A stretch of DNA of 64,000 bases from Halanaerobium saccharolyticum (GCF_003259895.1 NZ_QLME01000007.1:54482-118481), one strand, 5' to 3'. Shown: positions 1 through 10,795, counted from the first letter of the stretch. Numbers and translations are program-made. The notes: generated from the letters alone by a model not told the origin.

Positions 1-1095
1 CCCTGGCGTCCAGAAGAAGGTGGAGCAGTTGCCCGCTTGATCTGTGATGTTTATATGCCTGATGGAACTCCTTTCTCTGGTGGGCCCCGTAATGTATTAA
101 AAGAAGCTTTAAAAGAGGCTGAAGAAATGGGTTATGATATGAATGTTGGTCCTGAACCCGAATTTTTCCTTTTTCAGTTAGATGAAAATGGTGATGCTAC
201 AACTAAAACTCATGATGAAGGTGGCTATTTTGATTTAGGTCCAATTGATAAAGGAATTAACGCTCGCCGGAGTATTGTTCTGGCCTTAGAAGAAATGGAT
301 TTTGAAGTAGAAGCTTCCCACCACGAGGTAGCTCCAGGACAACATGAAATTGACTTTAAATATGCCCCAGCTTTAAAAACAGCTGATAATATAGCTACTT
401 TTAAATTTGTGACCAAATCAATTGCTCACGAACATGGGCTGCATGCAACATTTATGCCTAAACCAATTTTTGGTGAAAACGGTTCTGGAATGCATGTCCA
501 CCAGTCACTATATAAAGATGGAGAAAATGCATTTTATGATGAAAATGATCGCCTTGGTTTAAGTAAAACTGCTTATCACTATATCGGCGGCTTACTAAAA
601 CATGCACAGGCAATTACAGCAATTACTAACCCTTCTGTTAATTCCTATAAACGACTGGTACCCGGTTATGAAGCTCCTGTTTATTTAGCCTGGTCAAGTG
701 CCAACAGAAGTGCCTTAATTAGAATTCCAGCTGCCCGTGGTGCCGGTACAAGATTGGAATTAAGAAATCCTGATCCAACCGCTAACCCGTATCTGGCAAT
801 TGCAGTAATGCTCAAGGCAGGTCTGGATGGAATTAAAAATGAAATCGAACCACCTGCAGAAGTATTAGAAAATATTTATGAAATGTCAGCTGATAGAAAA
901 GCAGAACTTGATATTGAAAGTCTACCTGCTAATATCAATGACGCCGTTAAATTGCTTTTAGAGGACGAAGTCATCACAGATGTTTTAGGTGAACATGTTT
1001 TAGAACACTTTGTTGCAGCTAAAAAAGTAGAATGGGATGATTACAGGACTCAGGTTAGTCAATGGGAATTAGATAAATATCTAACAACCTTTTAA
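1..1095 (+). CDS. glnA: Glutamine synthetase type I, 3' part (partial at window start)
   Basis: Makes glutamine from glutamate, ammonia and ATP in the cytoplasm. The frame is open from base 1 (it reads [18 protein letters not shown]), so the N-terminal part of about 80 residues lies upstream of the window; 364 codons remain. GSI hallmarks are visible: [12 protein letters not shown] and [10 protein letters not shown] (active-site metal and ammonium region), NRSALIRIP, and [16 protein letters not shown]. The tyrosine region reads [10 protein letters not shown] instead of the NLYDLP adenylylation motif of GSI-beta enzymes, so this looks like the Gram-positive alpha type, controlled by feedback rather than adenylylation (inference). 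It sits upstream of amt and glnK on the same strand, forming an ammonium assimilation locus. Confidence 0.97.
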   Translation, partial: PWRPEEGGAVARLICDVYMPDGTPFSGGPRNVLKEALKEAEEMGYDMNVGPEPEFFLFQLDENGDATTKTHDEGGYFDLGPIDKGINARRSIVLALEEMDFEVEASHHEVAPGQHEIDFKYAPALKTADNIATFKFVTKSIAHEHGLHATFMPKPIFGENGSGMHVHQSLYKDGENAFYDENDRLGLSKTAYHYIGGLLKHAQAITAITNPSVNSYKRLVPGYEAPVYLAWSSANRSALIRIPAARGAGTRLELRNPDPTANPYLAIAVMLKAGLDGIKNEIEPPAEVLENIYEMSADRKAELDIESLPANINDAVKLLLEDEVITDVLGEHVLEHFVAAKKVEWDDYRTQVSQWELDKYLTTF

Positions 1096-1210
1096 TAGCA
1101 TTTACTCTAATTTAATAATTTAAATTAGATATTAAAAAGTTAGTATTTTTAAAAATAAAATATTAATTAATCATTGGAGAAAAAACTTCTTCTAAGAATT
1201 GAGAAGCTAG

Positions 1211-1276
1211 AAGCATTAACTCCCCTATAATTTGAAGCCTCCCAGTTTAATCCTGGGAGGCTAATGCTTTTAATAT
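1211..1276 (+). terminator. Probable glnA terminator with an asymmetric stem
   Basis: AGCCTCCCAG (1236-1245) pairs perfectly with CTGGGAGGCT (1253-1262) over a 7-nt loop. An outer 8-bp stem, AAGCATTA (1211-1218) with TAATGCTT (1262-1269), continues on the 3' side without a gap, while the 5' side carries a bulge of about 17 nt. A T-rich stretch follows. It most simply ends glnA transcription. The rest of the 306-bp gap (1096-1401) is AT-rich with weak hairpins near 1186-1210, then the amt promoter. Confidence 0.65.
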
Positions 1277-1329
1277 ACTTTTTACTTCCTATTGAATTAC
1301 TGTATACGGTTATATAAACTGTTAAAGCC

Positions 1330-1358
1330 TTGCTTTTTATGTAAGCTCTATATATAAT
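1330..1358 (+). promoter_or_regulatory. Sigma-A promoter of amt-glnK
   Basis: -35 TTGCTT (1330-1335) and a perfect -10 TATAAT (1353-1358) are separated by exactly 17 bp. The start codon of amt is about 44 bp downstream with an AGGAGG ribosome binding site at 1389-1394. I saw no clear TnrA/GlnR palindrome next to it. Confidence 0.7.
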
Positions 1359-1401
1359 TTACTCATAGTTAACACTTACCTAACACAAGGAGGAAATTAT
1401 T

Positions 1402-2742
1402 ATGAGTAGTAGAGTAACGAGAAGCAAGTTTATGCAAACAATTTTAATGACATTAACGCTGGTGGGGTTATTTAGCGGTCTGGCTCTGGCCCAGGATGGA
1501 CAGGCAGCAGCCAATGCAGTCGCTATTGACACCATCTGGACTTTAATTGCAGCTTTTCTGGTCTTTTTTATGCAGGCTGGTTTTGCTATGGTTGAGGCCG
1601 GTTTTACCAGAGCCAAAAATGCGGGTAATATCATCATGAAAAACATGATGGATTTTGCCTCCGGTTCTTTAGTCTTCTGGGCTGTTGGATTTGCCTTTAT
1701 GTTTGGCAGTGGCAACAGCTTTATTGGTTCAACCGGTTATTTTCTGCAGGATTCATTTGCCAATTTAGGACTTGATATTCCGATAGCAGCCTTTTTTATC
1801 TTCCAGACAGTTTTTGCAGCAACAGCAGCAACAATTGTTTCTGGAGCCATGGCCGAAAGAACTAATTTTTCCGGTTACTTAGCCTACAGTGTCGTAATTA
1901 CTGCATTTATATATCCTGTTGTTGGACACTGGATCTGGGGTGGTGGCTGGTTAGCCGAAATGGGTATTGTCGATTTCGCCGGTTCTACTGTTGTTCACTC
2001 TGTTGGCGGCTGGGCTGCTCTAGCCGGTGCCATTGTTTTAGGACCCCGAATTGGTAAATATAATGAAGATGGAAGTGCCAATGCACTGCCCGGACACAAC
2101 CTTTTAATGGCAGCACTTGGTGTTTTTATTCTCTGGTTTGGCTGGTTTGGATTTAACCCCGGTTCTACAGTAGCTGGTACTGATTTATCCATAGCTTCAA
2201 TTGCTGTAACAACCAACCTGGCGGCAGCTGCAGGTGCAGTAATGGCTATGATAGTCAGCTGGATTAAATATGGTAAGGCAGATGTAAGTATGACTTTAAA
2301 CGGTGCTTTAGCCGGTCTGGTAGGTATTACTGCTGGTACAGCAGCAGTTGGAAACTTATCAGCTGTTATAATTGGAGGTATTGCAGGGATTATAGTTATC
2401 TATGCGGTTGAATTTTTTGATAAACTGCAGATTGACGATCCTGTGGGTGCTGTTTCTGTGCACGGTGTTTGTGGAGCCTTTGGTACCATTGCAGTTGGAT
2501 TTTTTGCAACAGAAGGCGGCCTTCTTTTTGGAGGCGGAGTTAGTTTATTAATTACTCAGATTATTGGTGTAGTAACTGTTTTCATCTGGGCCTTTGGACT
2601 TGGATTTGCCCTGTTTAAGGTAATCGATGCAGTTATCGGCCTCAGAGTCTCCGAAGAAGATGAGATTGAAGGTCTTGATTACTCAGAACATGGTGCTGAT
2701 TCCTATCCAGATTTCATGATAAATGTGAAGGCTGAAAAGTAA
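1402..2742 (+). CDS. amt: Ammonium transporter, Amt/MEP/Rh family
   Basis: Integral membrane channel for ammonium uptake. The 446-residue protein starts with a hydrophobic stretch ending in ALAQ, typical of the cleaved signal peptide of bacterial Amt proteins. About eleven membrane segments follow, with the family signatures FFMQAGFAMVEAGF, GHWIWGGGWL, the conserved FGWFGFNPGS and DDPVGAVSVHGVCGAFGT (second pore histidine). The C-terminal cytoplasmic tail is short and acidic. The start at 1402 has a strong AAGGAGGAAA site. The next gene, 39 bp downstream, encodes a PII protein, the usual partner that blocks the channel when nitrogen is plentiful. Confidence 0.97.
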   Translation: MSSRVTRSKFMQTILMTLTLVGLFSGLALAQDGQAAANAVAIDTIWTLIAAFLVFFMQAGFAMVEAGFTRAKNAGNIIMKNMMDFASGSLVFWAVGFAFMFGSGNSFIGSTGYFLQDSFANLGLDIPIAAFFIFQTVFAATAATIVSGAMAERTNFSGYLAYSVVITAFIYPVVGHWIWGGGWLAEMGIVDFAGSTVVHSVGGWAALAGAIVLGPRIGKYNEDGSANALPGHNLLMAALGVFILWFGWFGFNPGSTVAGTDLSIASIAVTTNLAAAAGAVMAMIVSWIKYGKADVSMTLNGALAGLVGITAGTAAVGNLSAVIIGGIAGIIVIYAVEFFDKLQIDDPVGAVSVHGVCGAFGTIAVGFFATEGGLLFGGGVSLLITQIIGVVTVFIWAFGLGFALFKVIDAVIGLRVSEEDEIEGLDYSEHGADSYPDFMINVKAEK

Positions 2743-2781
2743 ATTTAATTCCAAAATCCAAAACAGAGGTGTTGAGATAAA

Positions 2782-3120
2782 ATGAAAAAAATAGAAGCTA
2801 TTATCAGACCGAATAAAGCTGATAATTTAATAGATAAACTCGAATCAATTGGAATTAGTGGTTTAAATATTACCGAAATTAAAGGTTATGGTTCTCAAAA
2901 AGGTCATTCCGAAACCTATAGAGGTGTAACTTATAGAATTAGACTTCGCAAAAAAATCAAGGTAGAAATAATTGTCGAATATACTGAGGTTGATAAGATT
3001 GTTGAAGCAATTAAAGAAGCAGTTCAAACTGGTGAGGTCGGAGATGGAAAAATATTTATTTCTGATGTAGAAAATGCAGTTAGAATTAGAACCGGTGAAG
3101 AAGGAACTGCAGCTCTTTAA
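2782..3120 (+). CDS. glnK: Nitrogen regulatory protein P-II
   Basis: Small trimeric signalling protein of 112 residues that senses ATP/ADP and 2-oxoglutarate and binds Amt. The body starts KKIEAIIRP; the T-loop region reads KGYGSQKGHSETYRG and continues GVTYRIRL, and the C-terminal PII signature is DGKIFISDVENAVRIRTGE. The T-loop tyrosine is present, but uridylylation cannot be judged from sequence alone. It is linked to amt in one transcription unit and is followed by a strong terminator, so it is most likely the GlnK-type partner of this Amt. Confidence 0.95.
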   Translation: MKKIEAIIRPNKADNLIDKLESIGISGLNITEIKGYGSQKGHSETYRGVTYRIRLRKKIKVEIIVEYTEVDKIVEAIKEAVQTGEVGDGKIFISDVENAVRIRTGEEGTAAL

Positions 3121-3171
3121 TTAAATCTGATAATATTATTAAACTATCACATAATAATATTATAATATAAG

Positions 3172-3216
3172 AAAACCCTGCCTGGTTGATTTTCCTTCTC
3201 TCGGCAGGGTTTTTTC
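3172..3216. terminator. Bidirectional terminator between glnK and the GGDEF/HD-GYP gene
   Basis: AAAACCCTGCC (3172-3182) pairs with GGCAGGGTTTT (3203-3213) over a 20-nt loop, and runs of T follow on both strands. It lies between convergent genes. A second AT-only inverted repeat (TAATATTATT at 3131-3140 with AATAATATTA at 3153-3162) precedes it. Confidence 0.85.
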
Positions 3217-3322
3217 TTTTTCTAATTTATTCTCAGTTCTTTATTTAGTTTGATTAATTGATATGATCTAAAATTAAATTAATTTTTTAAAGTTAGTACC
3301 TGCTAAATATTCAGCTAGATAA

Positions 3323-5221
3323 TTAATCTGACATTAAATCTACAAATATATCTGCCAGTTCTGGATCAAACTGACTTCCTGCATTTTTTTTAATTTCTTT
3401 TAAGGCTTCTTTGCTGGATATTGCTTCCTTGTATATTTGATCTGTTGTCATTACATCATAGGCGTCAACTATTGCAATTATTCTTGAGAGCAGAGGTATC
3501 TCCTCTTCTTTTAATCCTCTCGGATAACCACCGCCATCCCATCTTTCATGATGGGATAAAACGTCTTCAGAAATATGAGAAAACTCCTCGGTAGCATTTA
3601 AAATTCTGTGACCAACCGCCGGATGAGTCTTAATTTCTTTCCATTCTGTCTCTGTTAAGCTTCCTTTTTTATTTAAGACCTTTTCGGGAATTACAGTTTT
3701 ACCAATATCATGCAGCTTGGCAATCAATGTTAATTGATTAATTTCATTCTGACTTAGCCCAATCTTCTCTGCCAGCTTCACGGCCAGATCTGCCATTCGA
3801 TTTGAATGACTTGAAGTTTCCTGACTTTTTTCACTGAGAGTTTTCAAAAGTGTGTTTAAGATATTACTTTTAATACTTCTACTTTCAGTTAGCTTATTTT
3901 TATACATCTGAGATTCTGCTTCATCCAGGATATCAAAAAAATCTTCAAAATAGTGGTTTTTGACCCCATATCCCAGGGCTGCAGAGAGCGGCAATTTACC
4001 ACCATCTTCAAATTCTAAAAATGTATTGGAAATCTTTTTATTAATTCTTTTAACTACCTTTTTTACAGCTCCACTATCTGTTTCCGGCAATAAAATAACA
4101 AACTCATCACCACCCCAGCGTGCAATCAAATCATTATCCCGACAGCTCTCTTTTAAAATTCCGGCCATTTTCTGTAAAAGCTTATCTCCTTCATTATGGC
4201 CATAGGTATCATTTACCAGTTTGAGTCCATTTAGATCTGCCATGATCAATGCAACCGGGCGTTTAAGTTCCTGATTTAAGTTTTGAATTTTCTTTTCTAA
4301 ATAAGAGCGATTATAAAGATCAGTTAAACTATCATGATAACTGGCATACTTAATTTTCTCTTCACTTTTAATTTTATCAGTTACATCACTCTGAATTGAA
4401 ACAATTCCGGCTTCATTATTGGGAAGAGTTATTTTTCTTTCCTGAAGCCGGATAAATCTTTCCTCGCCACTGCTGTTTGAAGATGGCAGCTCATGAATCA
4501 TCACTTCACCATTTAAAATTCTTTTAATATTCTCCCTTGCAGTTTCCTGATAATCTTCGGGAACTACTGTCTCAAAGACTGTATTTTTTAAAAGTTTTTC
4601 TCTGGAATAACCTGTGATTTCTTCCATAGCTTTATTGACTTTTAAAATCTTTCCCTGCCTGTCTTCTATCATTACTCCTACAGGTAAAATATCAATTAAT
4701 TTCGAATAATACTTTCTTAAATTATTATTTAAATGATTCTGATAAAAAATTTCAAGATTATCTTCTATAATATCTTTAGTAAACTGCATCTGTTTTTTTA
4801 CCGCTGATCCAAATTCTCGCTTTTGATTATCGTGAATACAGATTGACCCGAAAATTTCGCCAGTAGGCCAGAAAACTGGATAACCCAAATATGACTTAAG
4901 TCCCAATTTTAGTTCTGCAGCATCTTTCCATATTTGATTTTCAGCAGCATTATTTATTTCTAATTTTTTTTGATCTTCAACAACAGCCTGACAGTAGTGA
5001 CCTGATAATATTAGCTTATCACACTCAGAAAAAGTCTTTTTTCCATTTTCACTAACTTTAATTATTTTCAAAAAAGGCTTATCATATTCTGTCACCAGGG
5101 CATCTTTGGCGCCCGCTTTTTCTACCAACAGTTCCAGAAGTTTCTGCCACTGTTTAGTAGTTTTTTCAGGAATTTTAATCTCTTTTGACTTCATTTCTAA
5201 TCTTTCAATAATATCATCCAT
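3323..5221 (-). CDS. GAF-PAS-GGDEF-HD-GYP signalling protein (c-di-GMP turnover)
   Basis: Soluble multidomain sensor of 632 residues. A GAF-like domain fills roughly residues 25-150 and a PAS domain residues 170-290 (GVMIEDRQGKI, NKAMEEITGYSREKLL). A diguanylate cyclase domain has an intact GGDEF motif near residue 370, preceded five residues earlier by RDND, an RxxD inhibitory site for product control. A C-terminal HD-GYP phosphodiesterase has LHDIGK near 503 and GGGYPRGL near 563. Both catalytic motifs look intact, so it could make and break c-di-GMP; which activity dominates cannot be read from sequence. The start has GAGGT 8 bases upstream. No membrane segment is evident, so the input is probably cytoplasmic. 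Confidence 0.93.
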   Translation of the reverse strand: MDDIIERLEMKSKEIKIPEKTTKQWQKLLELLVEKAGAKDALVTEYDKPFLKIIKVSENGKKTFSECDKLILSGHYCQAVVEDQKKLEINNAAENQIWKDAAELKLGLKSYLGYPVFWPTGEIFGSICIHDNQKREFGSAVKKQMQFTKDIIEDNLEIFYQNHLNNNLRKYYSKLIDILPVGVMIEDRQGKILKVNKAMEEITGYSREKLLKNTVFETVVPEDYQETARENIKRILNGEVMIHELPSSNSSGEERFIRLQERKITLPNNEAGIVSIQSDVTDKIKSEEKIKYASYHDSLTDLYNRSYLEKKIQNLNQELKRPVALIMADLNGLKLVNDTYGHNEGDKLLQKMAGILKESCRDNDLIARWGGDEFVILLPETDSGAVKKVVKRINKKISNTFLEFEDGGKLPLSAALGYGVKNHYFEDFFDILDEAESQMYKNKLTESRSIKSNILNTLLKTLSEKSQETSSHSNRMADLAVKLAEKIGLSQNEINQLTLIAKLHDIGKTVIPEKVLNKKGSLTETEWKEIKTHPAVGHRILNATEEFSHISEDVLSHHERWDGGGYPRGLKEEEIPLLSRIIAIVDAYDVMTTDQIYKEAISSKEALKEIKKNAGSQFDPELADIFVDLMSD

Positions 5222-5271
5222 GGTTTTTACCTCACATATTTAAAGTCCGGGCCAATTCCTACACAATACTC

Positions 5272-7224
5272 TTAAACTATTTCTTCCCATTCCTGATATA
5301 AATCTTCCAATCTATTATTTTTAGATTCATATTCAGCCTTTAATTCCTGTAGAAGTTCAAACTTATCTATATTCTTTTCGGAAGTCATTGCTGCTTCTAA
5401 ATCTGATAATTCACTTTCTAATTTTTCTATTTCAGCCTCAATTTCTTCCAGCCTTTTCTGTCTTCTCATTTCCCGACTCCGGGCCTCTTTTTGAGCCTCA
5501 TAATCGAGTTTACCTTCACTTTTTTCTTCCTGCTTTTCTTTTTCTAACTGAGCTGAGATTTCTTTTTTCTTTTTTTCCTTATAATAACTGTAATCACCAT
5601 AATATTTCTGCAGTTTTTGATCTTCTAATTCATAGATAATGTCCACAACTTTATCCAGAAAATAACGATCATGAGATACAATTAAGACTGTGCCCTGATA
5701 TTCCTGCAGTGCTTCCTCCAGAACCTCACGTGATGGCAGATCCAGATGGTTTGTGGGTTCATCAAGAATTAAAAGATTATAATTACCACTCATCAGCTGC
5801 AGCAGCCTTAACCTGCTTTTTTCTCCCCCACTTAACTGTTTTACTTTTTTAAATACATCTTCTCCGGTAAATAAAAATGAGGCCAGCATATCTCTTGCCT
5901 TCGAATTAGTAACAGCAGTTTCTCGCTGGAGAGCAGTTATCAGATCATCTCCGGGATTAAAACCTTCAAATTCCTGACGGTAATATGCAGGATAAATATT
6001 AGTGCCAATTTTAACTCTACCCTGATCAGAACTTATTTCCCCCATAATAATTCTTAAAATTGTAGATTTACCAGTCCCGTTATCACCAATAATGGCCGCT
6101 TTGTCGCTCCGGTGCAGTTCAAAATTAACATCTTCAAAAAGCTTTAAGTCTTCAAAACTTTTACTTAAGCTCTCTACAAACAGAACATCATTTCCACCCC
6201 TGATATCAGTATCAAGTTCTAACTTCATCTTTCTGCCTTTAAGCTGAGGTTTTTCAATGCGGTCAATTCTTTCTAATCTTTTCTCCATTGCTTTTGCTCT
6301 TTTAAACATTTTTTCACTATCCCGGGAACGGCCCCAGATATACAGCTGTTCTATTGCATCTTCCAGTTCTTTAATTTTTTTCTGTTGATTTTTATATTCA
6401 CGCAGCCGCTGCTGGTAACGCCTTTTACGTTCCTTCTGATAGTAGTTGTAATTACCGCTGTAATCTTCATTTTTTCCATTTTTGATTTCTACAATTCTTT
6501 CAATTGTATTATCCAGAAAATATCTATCATGGGAGATAATTAAAAGACTTCCCTGATATGAATTAAGATAATTTTCCAACCATTCTACAGATTTTAAATC
6601 AAGATGATTTGTAGGTTCATCTAAAAGAAGTAAATCCGGCTCCATTAAAAGCAGTTTAGAAAGACCAACTCTTGTTTTTTCGCCACCACTTAACTGGTCT
6701 AAAGTTTTTTCGTTTATTTCTGTCTCGTCAAAACCCATGCCGGCAGCTACCTGGCGAATCTTACTCTGATATTCATAACCTACCCCTTTTTCAAATTTTT
6801 GCTGGAGAGCACTATATTCGCGCATAGTCTTCTGCAGATCATCCGAATGAGCTTTAGAATCCTCAGCTCGTTCTCCATGATGGGCAATTTTTTGTTCCAG
6901 ACGCTGCATCTCTTTAATCTGCTTTTTAACATTTTCAAATACTTTTTCTAATTCCTGGTAGATTGTTAGCTCAGATTTGAAATCAGGTAACTGATCTAAA
7001 TACCCTACCTCAATATCGTTTCTAACTGAAACTGTACCTTCAGAGAAATGTTCCTGACCGGTGATAATCCTGAAGATTGTTGTTTTACCTGAGCCATTCG
7101 GTCCGATTAAAGCAACTGCTTCTCCCTGATTTACATTTAAAGAAAAATCTTTGAGAATGGTCTCAATTCCATATTCTTTTTTGAGATTATTAATATTTAA
7201 AATAGCCATTTTTAAATCACACAT
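5272..7224 (-). CDS. ABC-F family ATPase (YdiF/Uup-like)
   Basis: Duplicated ABC ATPase without membrane domains, 650 residues. The first cassette has GPNGSGKTT, LSGGEKTRVG and LLLLDEPTNHLDL; the second has GDNGTGKST, LSGGEKSRLR and LLILDEPTNHLDL. Between them is a charged linker rich in R, K and Q, the region that reaches the peptidyl-transferase centre in ribosome-bound ABC-F proteins. The C-terminal 110 residues form a charged coiled coil as in YdiF/Uup proteins. The role is probably translation-linked or DNA-repair-linked rather than transport; antibiotic resistance is possible but unsupported here. The start is uncertain: an internal ATG (MAILNIN) begins at 7209, and neither start has a strong ribosome binding site. 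Confidence 0.92.
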   Translation of the reverse strand: MCDLKMAILNINNLKKEYGIETILKDFSLNVNQGEAVALIGPNGSGKTTIFRIITGQEHFSEGTVSVRNDIEVGYLDQLPDFKSELTIYQELEKVFENVKKQIKEMQRLEQKIAHHGERAEDSKAHSDDLQKTMREYSALQQKFEKGVGYEYQSKIRQVAAGMGFDETEINEKTLDQLSGGEKTRVGLSKLLLMEPDLLLLDEPTNHLDLKSVEWLENYLNSYQGSLLIISHDRYFLDNTIERIVEIKNGKNEDYSGNYNYYQKERKRRYQQRLREYKNQQKKIKELEDAIEQLYIWGRSRDSEKMFKRAKAMEKRLERIDRIEKPQLKGRKMKLELDTDIRGGNDVLFVESLSKSFEDLKLFEDVNFELHRSDKAAIIGDNGTGKSTILRIIMGEISSDQGRVKIGTNIYPAYYRQEFEGFNPGDDLITALQRETAVTNSKARDMLASFLFTGEDVFKKVKQLSGGEKSRLRLLQLMSGNYNLLILDEPTNHLDLPSREVLEEALQEYQGTVLIVSHDRYFLDKVVDIIYELEDQKLQKYYGDYSYYKEKKKKEISAQLEKEKQEEKSEGKLDYEAQKEARSREMRRQKRLEEIEAEIEKLESELSDLEAAMTSEKNIDKFELLQELKAEYESKNNRLEDLYQEWEEIV

Positions 7225-7281
7225 TTCTTTATCTTTATAATTTAATAATTTAAGCTAATCTGATTAAACTAAAGAATTAGA

Positions 7282-8154
7282 TTAATATAATTCCGGTTTA
7301 GCAATTTTTTTGCTATTTTTAAAAACTACAGCCAGAGTTCCTGGCCCTGCATGAGAACCAACTGCAGCTCCAATTTCACTGATAAAAACTTCCTGAGGCC
7401 TAAACTTCGATTCAATTTCAGCTTTCAATTTCAGGGCGAATTTTTCGTTCTGAGAATGAGTTAGAGCTATTATCTGTTTTTTTGGCTGATCTGCCTTTTT
7501 TTCTATCTCATTTAAGAGATAGGAAATCATTCTTTTTTTACCCCTTACTCTATCATGGGGCAGAATTTCTCCATCCTGAATATGAAGAATAGGTTTGATG
7601 TTTAAGACATTAGCCATCACTGCTTTAGTTTTAGAAATACGGCCTCCACGTTTTAGCATCTCTAGATCACCAACTGCAAAAATATGTTCCAGTCTGGAAG
7701 CATCCTCCATCACCTTTACCACAACATCCTCAATTGGATTTCCAGCCTGCAGCATCTTTGCCGCCTGATAGACCAATAATCCCTGACCAACAGATGCAGC
7801 TTTGGAATCAATTATTTTTATTTGATCACTATCCAGTTCTCTTTTTGCAATTACTGCTGAATCCAGGATTCCGCTCAATTTTGAAGAAAAGGCAATTACC
7901 AGAATCTGATCATATTCTGCCAGAGATTTTTGATATACTTCTTTAAATTTCGATGGAGTAATTCTTGATGTTCTCGGAACTTCCTGCTCCTGACTAATTA
8001 GATGATAAAAGTCTGCAGGCTGCAGATCAGCTCGATCATAATAAACTCTACCATTGATATTTACTTCAATATTTAAAAATTCAATATCATAATTGTCCAC
8101 AATCTCGGCCGGTAAATCAGAACAGCTATCTGTTATTATTTTTACTTTTGACAT
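7282..8154 (-). CDS. DegV family fatty-acid-binding protein
   Basis: A 290-residue protein of the DegV/FakB family, which binds a fatty acid and in characterised Gram-positives presents it to the kinase FakA. The N-terminus KIITDSCSDLPAE, the central FSSKLSGILDSA and IDSKAASVGQG, and the late GAAVGSHAGPGTLAV all match the family. The start at 8154 has GGGAGGAA upstream. It is placed between an ABC-F gene and yhbY on the same strand; no fakA partner is in the window, so the lipid-kinase link is by family only. Confidence 0.93.
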   Translation of the reverse strand: MSKVKIITDSCSDLPAEIVDNYDIEFLNIEVNINGRVYYDRADLQPADFYHLISQEQEVPRTSRITPSKFKEVYQKSLAEYDQILVIAFSSKLSGILDSAVIAKRELDSDQIKIIDSKAASVGQGLLVYQAAKMLQAGNPIEDVVVKVMEDASRLEHIFAVGDLEMLKRGGRISKTKAVMANVLNIKPILHIQDGEILPHDRVRGKKRMISYLLNEIEKKADQPKKQIIALTHSQNEKFALKLKAEIESKFRPQEVFISEIGAAVGSHAGPGTLAVVFKNSKKIAKPELY

Positions 8155-8198
8155 AAAAATTCCTCCCTGTGAAACTCTCCCCCGGGTTTAATTGTTAT

Positions 8199-8486
8199 TT
8201 AAAGTTTAAAATCTGAATCCTCATCCCGCTGACGAAACAAAACTGCAATTCCACCGATAACCTGGACAACATCTGCACCAGTTGCTGTAGCAAGTTCCTC
8301 AGCTGCTGAACGAGTTTCTCTACCTGTACTTTCTAAAATTCTCACTTTTAAAAGCTCGTGATCTTCCAGAGCTGCATCTAACTGCTCAATTACAGATTCA
8401 GTGATTCCATCTTTTCCAACGTGAACAACCGGATTCAGAGAATTTGCTTCTCCTCTGAGATAGCTTCTATTTTTTCCTGTTAACAT
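8199..8486 (-). CDS. yhbY: CRM-domain RNA-binding protein, YhbY family
   Basis: Small ribosome-assembly protein of 95 residues made of one CRM domain. It reads LTGKNRSYLRGEANSL, then the conserved VHVGKDGIT and the C-terminal GADVVQVIGGIAVLFR. I place the start at the ATG at 8486, which has AAGGTGAT close upstream; a longer reading begins at a TTG at 8507, but that region contains the ribosome binding site itself. It lies just downstream of obgE in the same direction, a common pairing of ribosome-biogenesis genes. Confidence 0.93.
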   Translation of the reverse strand: MLTGKNRSYLRGEANSLNPVVHVGKDGITESVIEQLDAALEDHELLKVRILESTGRETRSAAEELATATGADVVQVIGGIAVLFRQRDEDSDFKL

Positions 8487-8557
8487 TATATCACCTTCTT
8501 TCCTCAAAAAAATAATTTATTATAAATTTCAATATATTATTCTCTCTAAATTATAAT

Positions 8558-9871
<1,314 letters not shown>

Positions 9872-9930
9872 TTAAATAATGATATATATTCTTAATTAAA
9901 GAAAAATATTATAAAATAATTTCTGATATT

Positions 9931-9961
9931 AAAAAACCCTCAGCACCTAAAGCACTGAGGG
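9931..9961 (-). terminator. Terminator after rpmA
   Basis: Read on the minus strand, CCCTCAG pairs with CTGAGGG around a short GC-containing loop, followed by six T. It lies just after the rpmA stop codon, so obgE probably needs its own promoter or readthrough. Confidence 0.8.
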
Positions 9962-9977
9962 ATATTATACAATAATA

Positions 9978-10256
9978 TTAGTTAGCAATAGCTGCTACCT
10001 GATCTTCTGTATACACACTGATTTGACGATTCTTTTTACCTTTTCTTTCAAATTTAACAAAACCGTCAACCTTGGAGAATAAAGTATCATCACTACCACG
10101 GCCGACATTTAAACCTGGCTTAAATTTAGTACCTCTCTGACGCACTAAAATACTACCAGCTGATACAAATTCGCCGTCAAATTCCTTAACACCAAGTCGT
10201 TTCGATTCACTATCACGACCATTCCGGGAACTACCAACACCCTTCTTCTGGGACAT
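9978..10256 (-). CDS. rpmA: Large ribosomal subunit protein bL27
   Basis: Ribosomal protein of 92 residues near the peptidyl-transferase centre. It begins [16 protein letters not shown], so the mature [13 protein letters not shown] end is reached almost at once. Most Firmicute L27 proteins carry an N-terminal extension of about nine residues (ending around FFA) that the cysteine protease Prp removes. That extension is absent here, and no prp/ysxB gene lies between rplU and rpmA: the spacer is only 98 bp. The rest of the protein is ordinary. Strong AAGGGGGTGG upstream of the start. Confidence 0.97.
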   Translation of the reverse strand: MSQKKGVGSSRNGRDSESKRLGVKEFDGEFVSAGSILVRQRGTKFKPGLNVGRGSDDTLFSKVDGFVKFERKGKKNRQISVYTEDQVAAIAN

Positions 10257-10354
10257 TTAACTCCACCCCCTTAGAAAATAAATTTTTAAATATTTATAAG
10301 TTAAATATTAGCCTTAATCAACTAATATCCTGCTAATTTCTATAATTTATAAAA

Positions 10355-10666
10355 TTAAGCATTAATGTCTTCGATTAAAACTCTAGTGTAAGGCTGTCTA
10401 TGACCGGTTTTCTTGCGATATCTGATCTTTGGCTTATATTTGAAAACGACAATCTTTTTATTCTTACCTTGATCGATTACCTTTCCCTTTACAGAAGCTC
10501 CCTCAATCATTGGAGAACCTGCTTTTAAACCATTGTCATCAGAAAAAGCTAGAACCTGATCAAATTCTACATTTTCGCCTTCCTCAGCAGAAAGCTTTTC
10601 AATTTTTATTATTTGACCTTCTTCAACGCGGTATTGTTTACCGCCAGTTTTAATAATAGCGTACAT
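10355..10666 (-). CDS. rplU: Large ribosomal subunit protein bL21
   Basis: 103 residues, starting [18 protein letters not shown] and containing the conserved [19 protein letters not shown] and KTGHRQPYT. It is the first gene of a short rplU-rpmA unit behind a clear promoter and an L21-type leader. The family's usual neighbour prp is not present downstream. Confidence 0.98.
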   Translation of the reverse strand: MYAIIKTGGKQYRVEEGQIIKIEKLSAEEGENVEFDQVLAFSDDNGLKAGSPMIEGASVKGKVIDQGKNKKIVVFKYKPKIRYRKKTGHRQPYTRVLIEDINA

Positions 10667-10789
10667 TATATGTTACACCCCCCTTACCTCAGGCTCGCCG
10701 GATAAGGCACCCTTTATTGCAAGAGATTTGTCAGCCTGTACCGTGCGGTTTTGGCACCTTCAAAATGAAGGCTGGATAAATAACTCCAG
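10667..10789 (-). ncRNA. Ribosomal protein L21 leader (5' UTR regulatory RNA)
   Basis: The region between the rplU promoter and its start codon is GC-richer than its surroundings and folds into several small hairpins on the minus strand: CTGGA/TCCAG, CCTTC/GAAGG with a short loop, and a segment holding CCGCACGGTACAGGCTGACA and CCTTATCCGGCGAGCC. This organisation and placement match the L21 leader family of low-GC Gram-positives, where the ribosomal protein is thought to bind its own message. The family call is by recognition, not by a covariance search. Confidence 0.72.
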
Positions 10790-10795
10790 ATATAA

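Noticed and set aside
8487..8507. Upstream TTG start for yhbY
   Set aside because: The extra codons are the ribosome binding site of the ATG at 8486.
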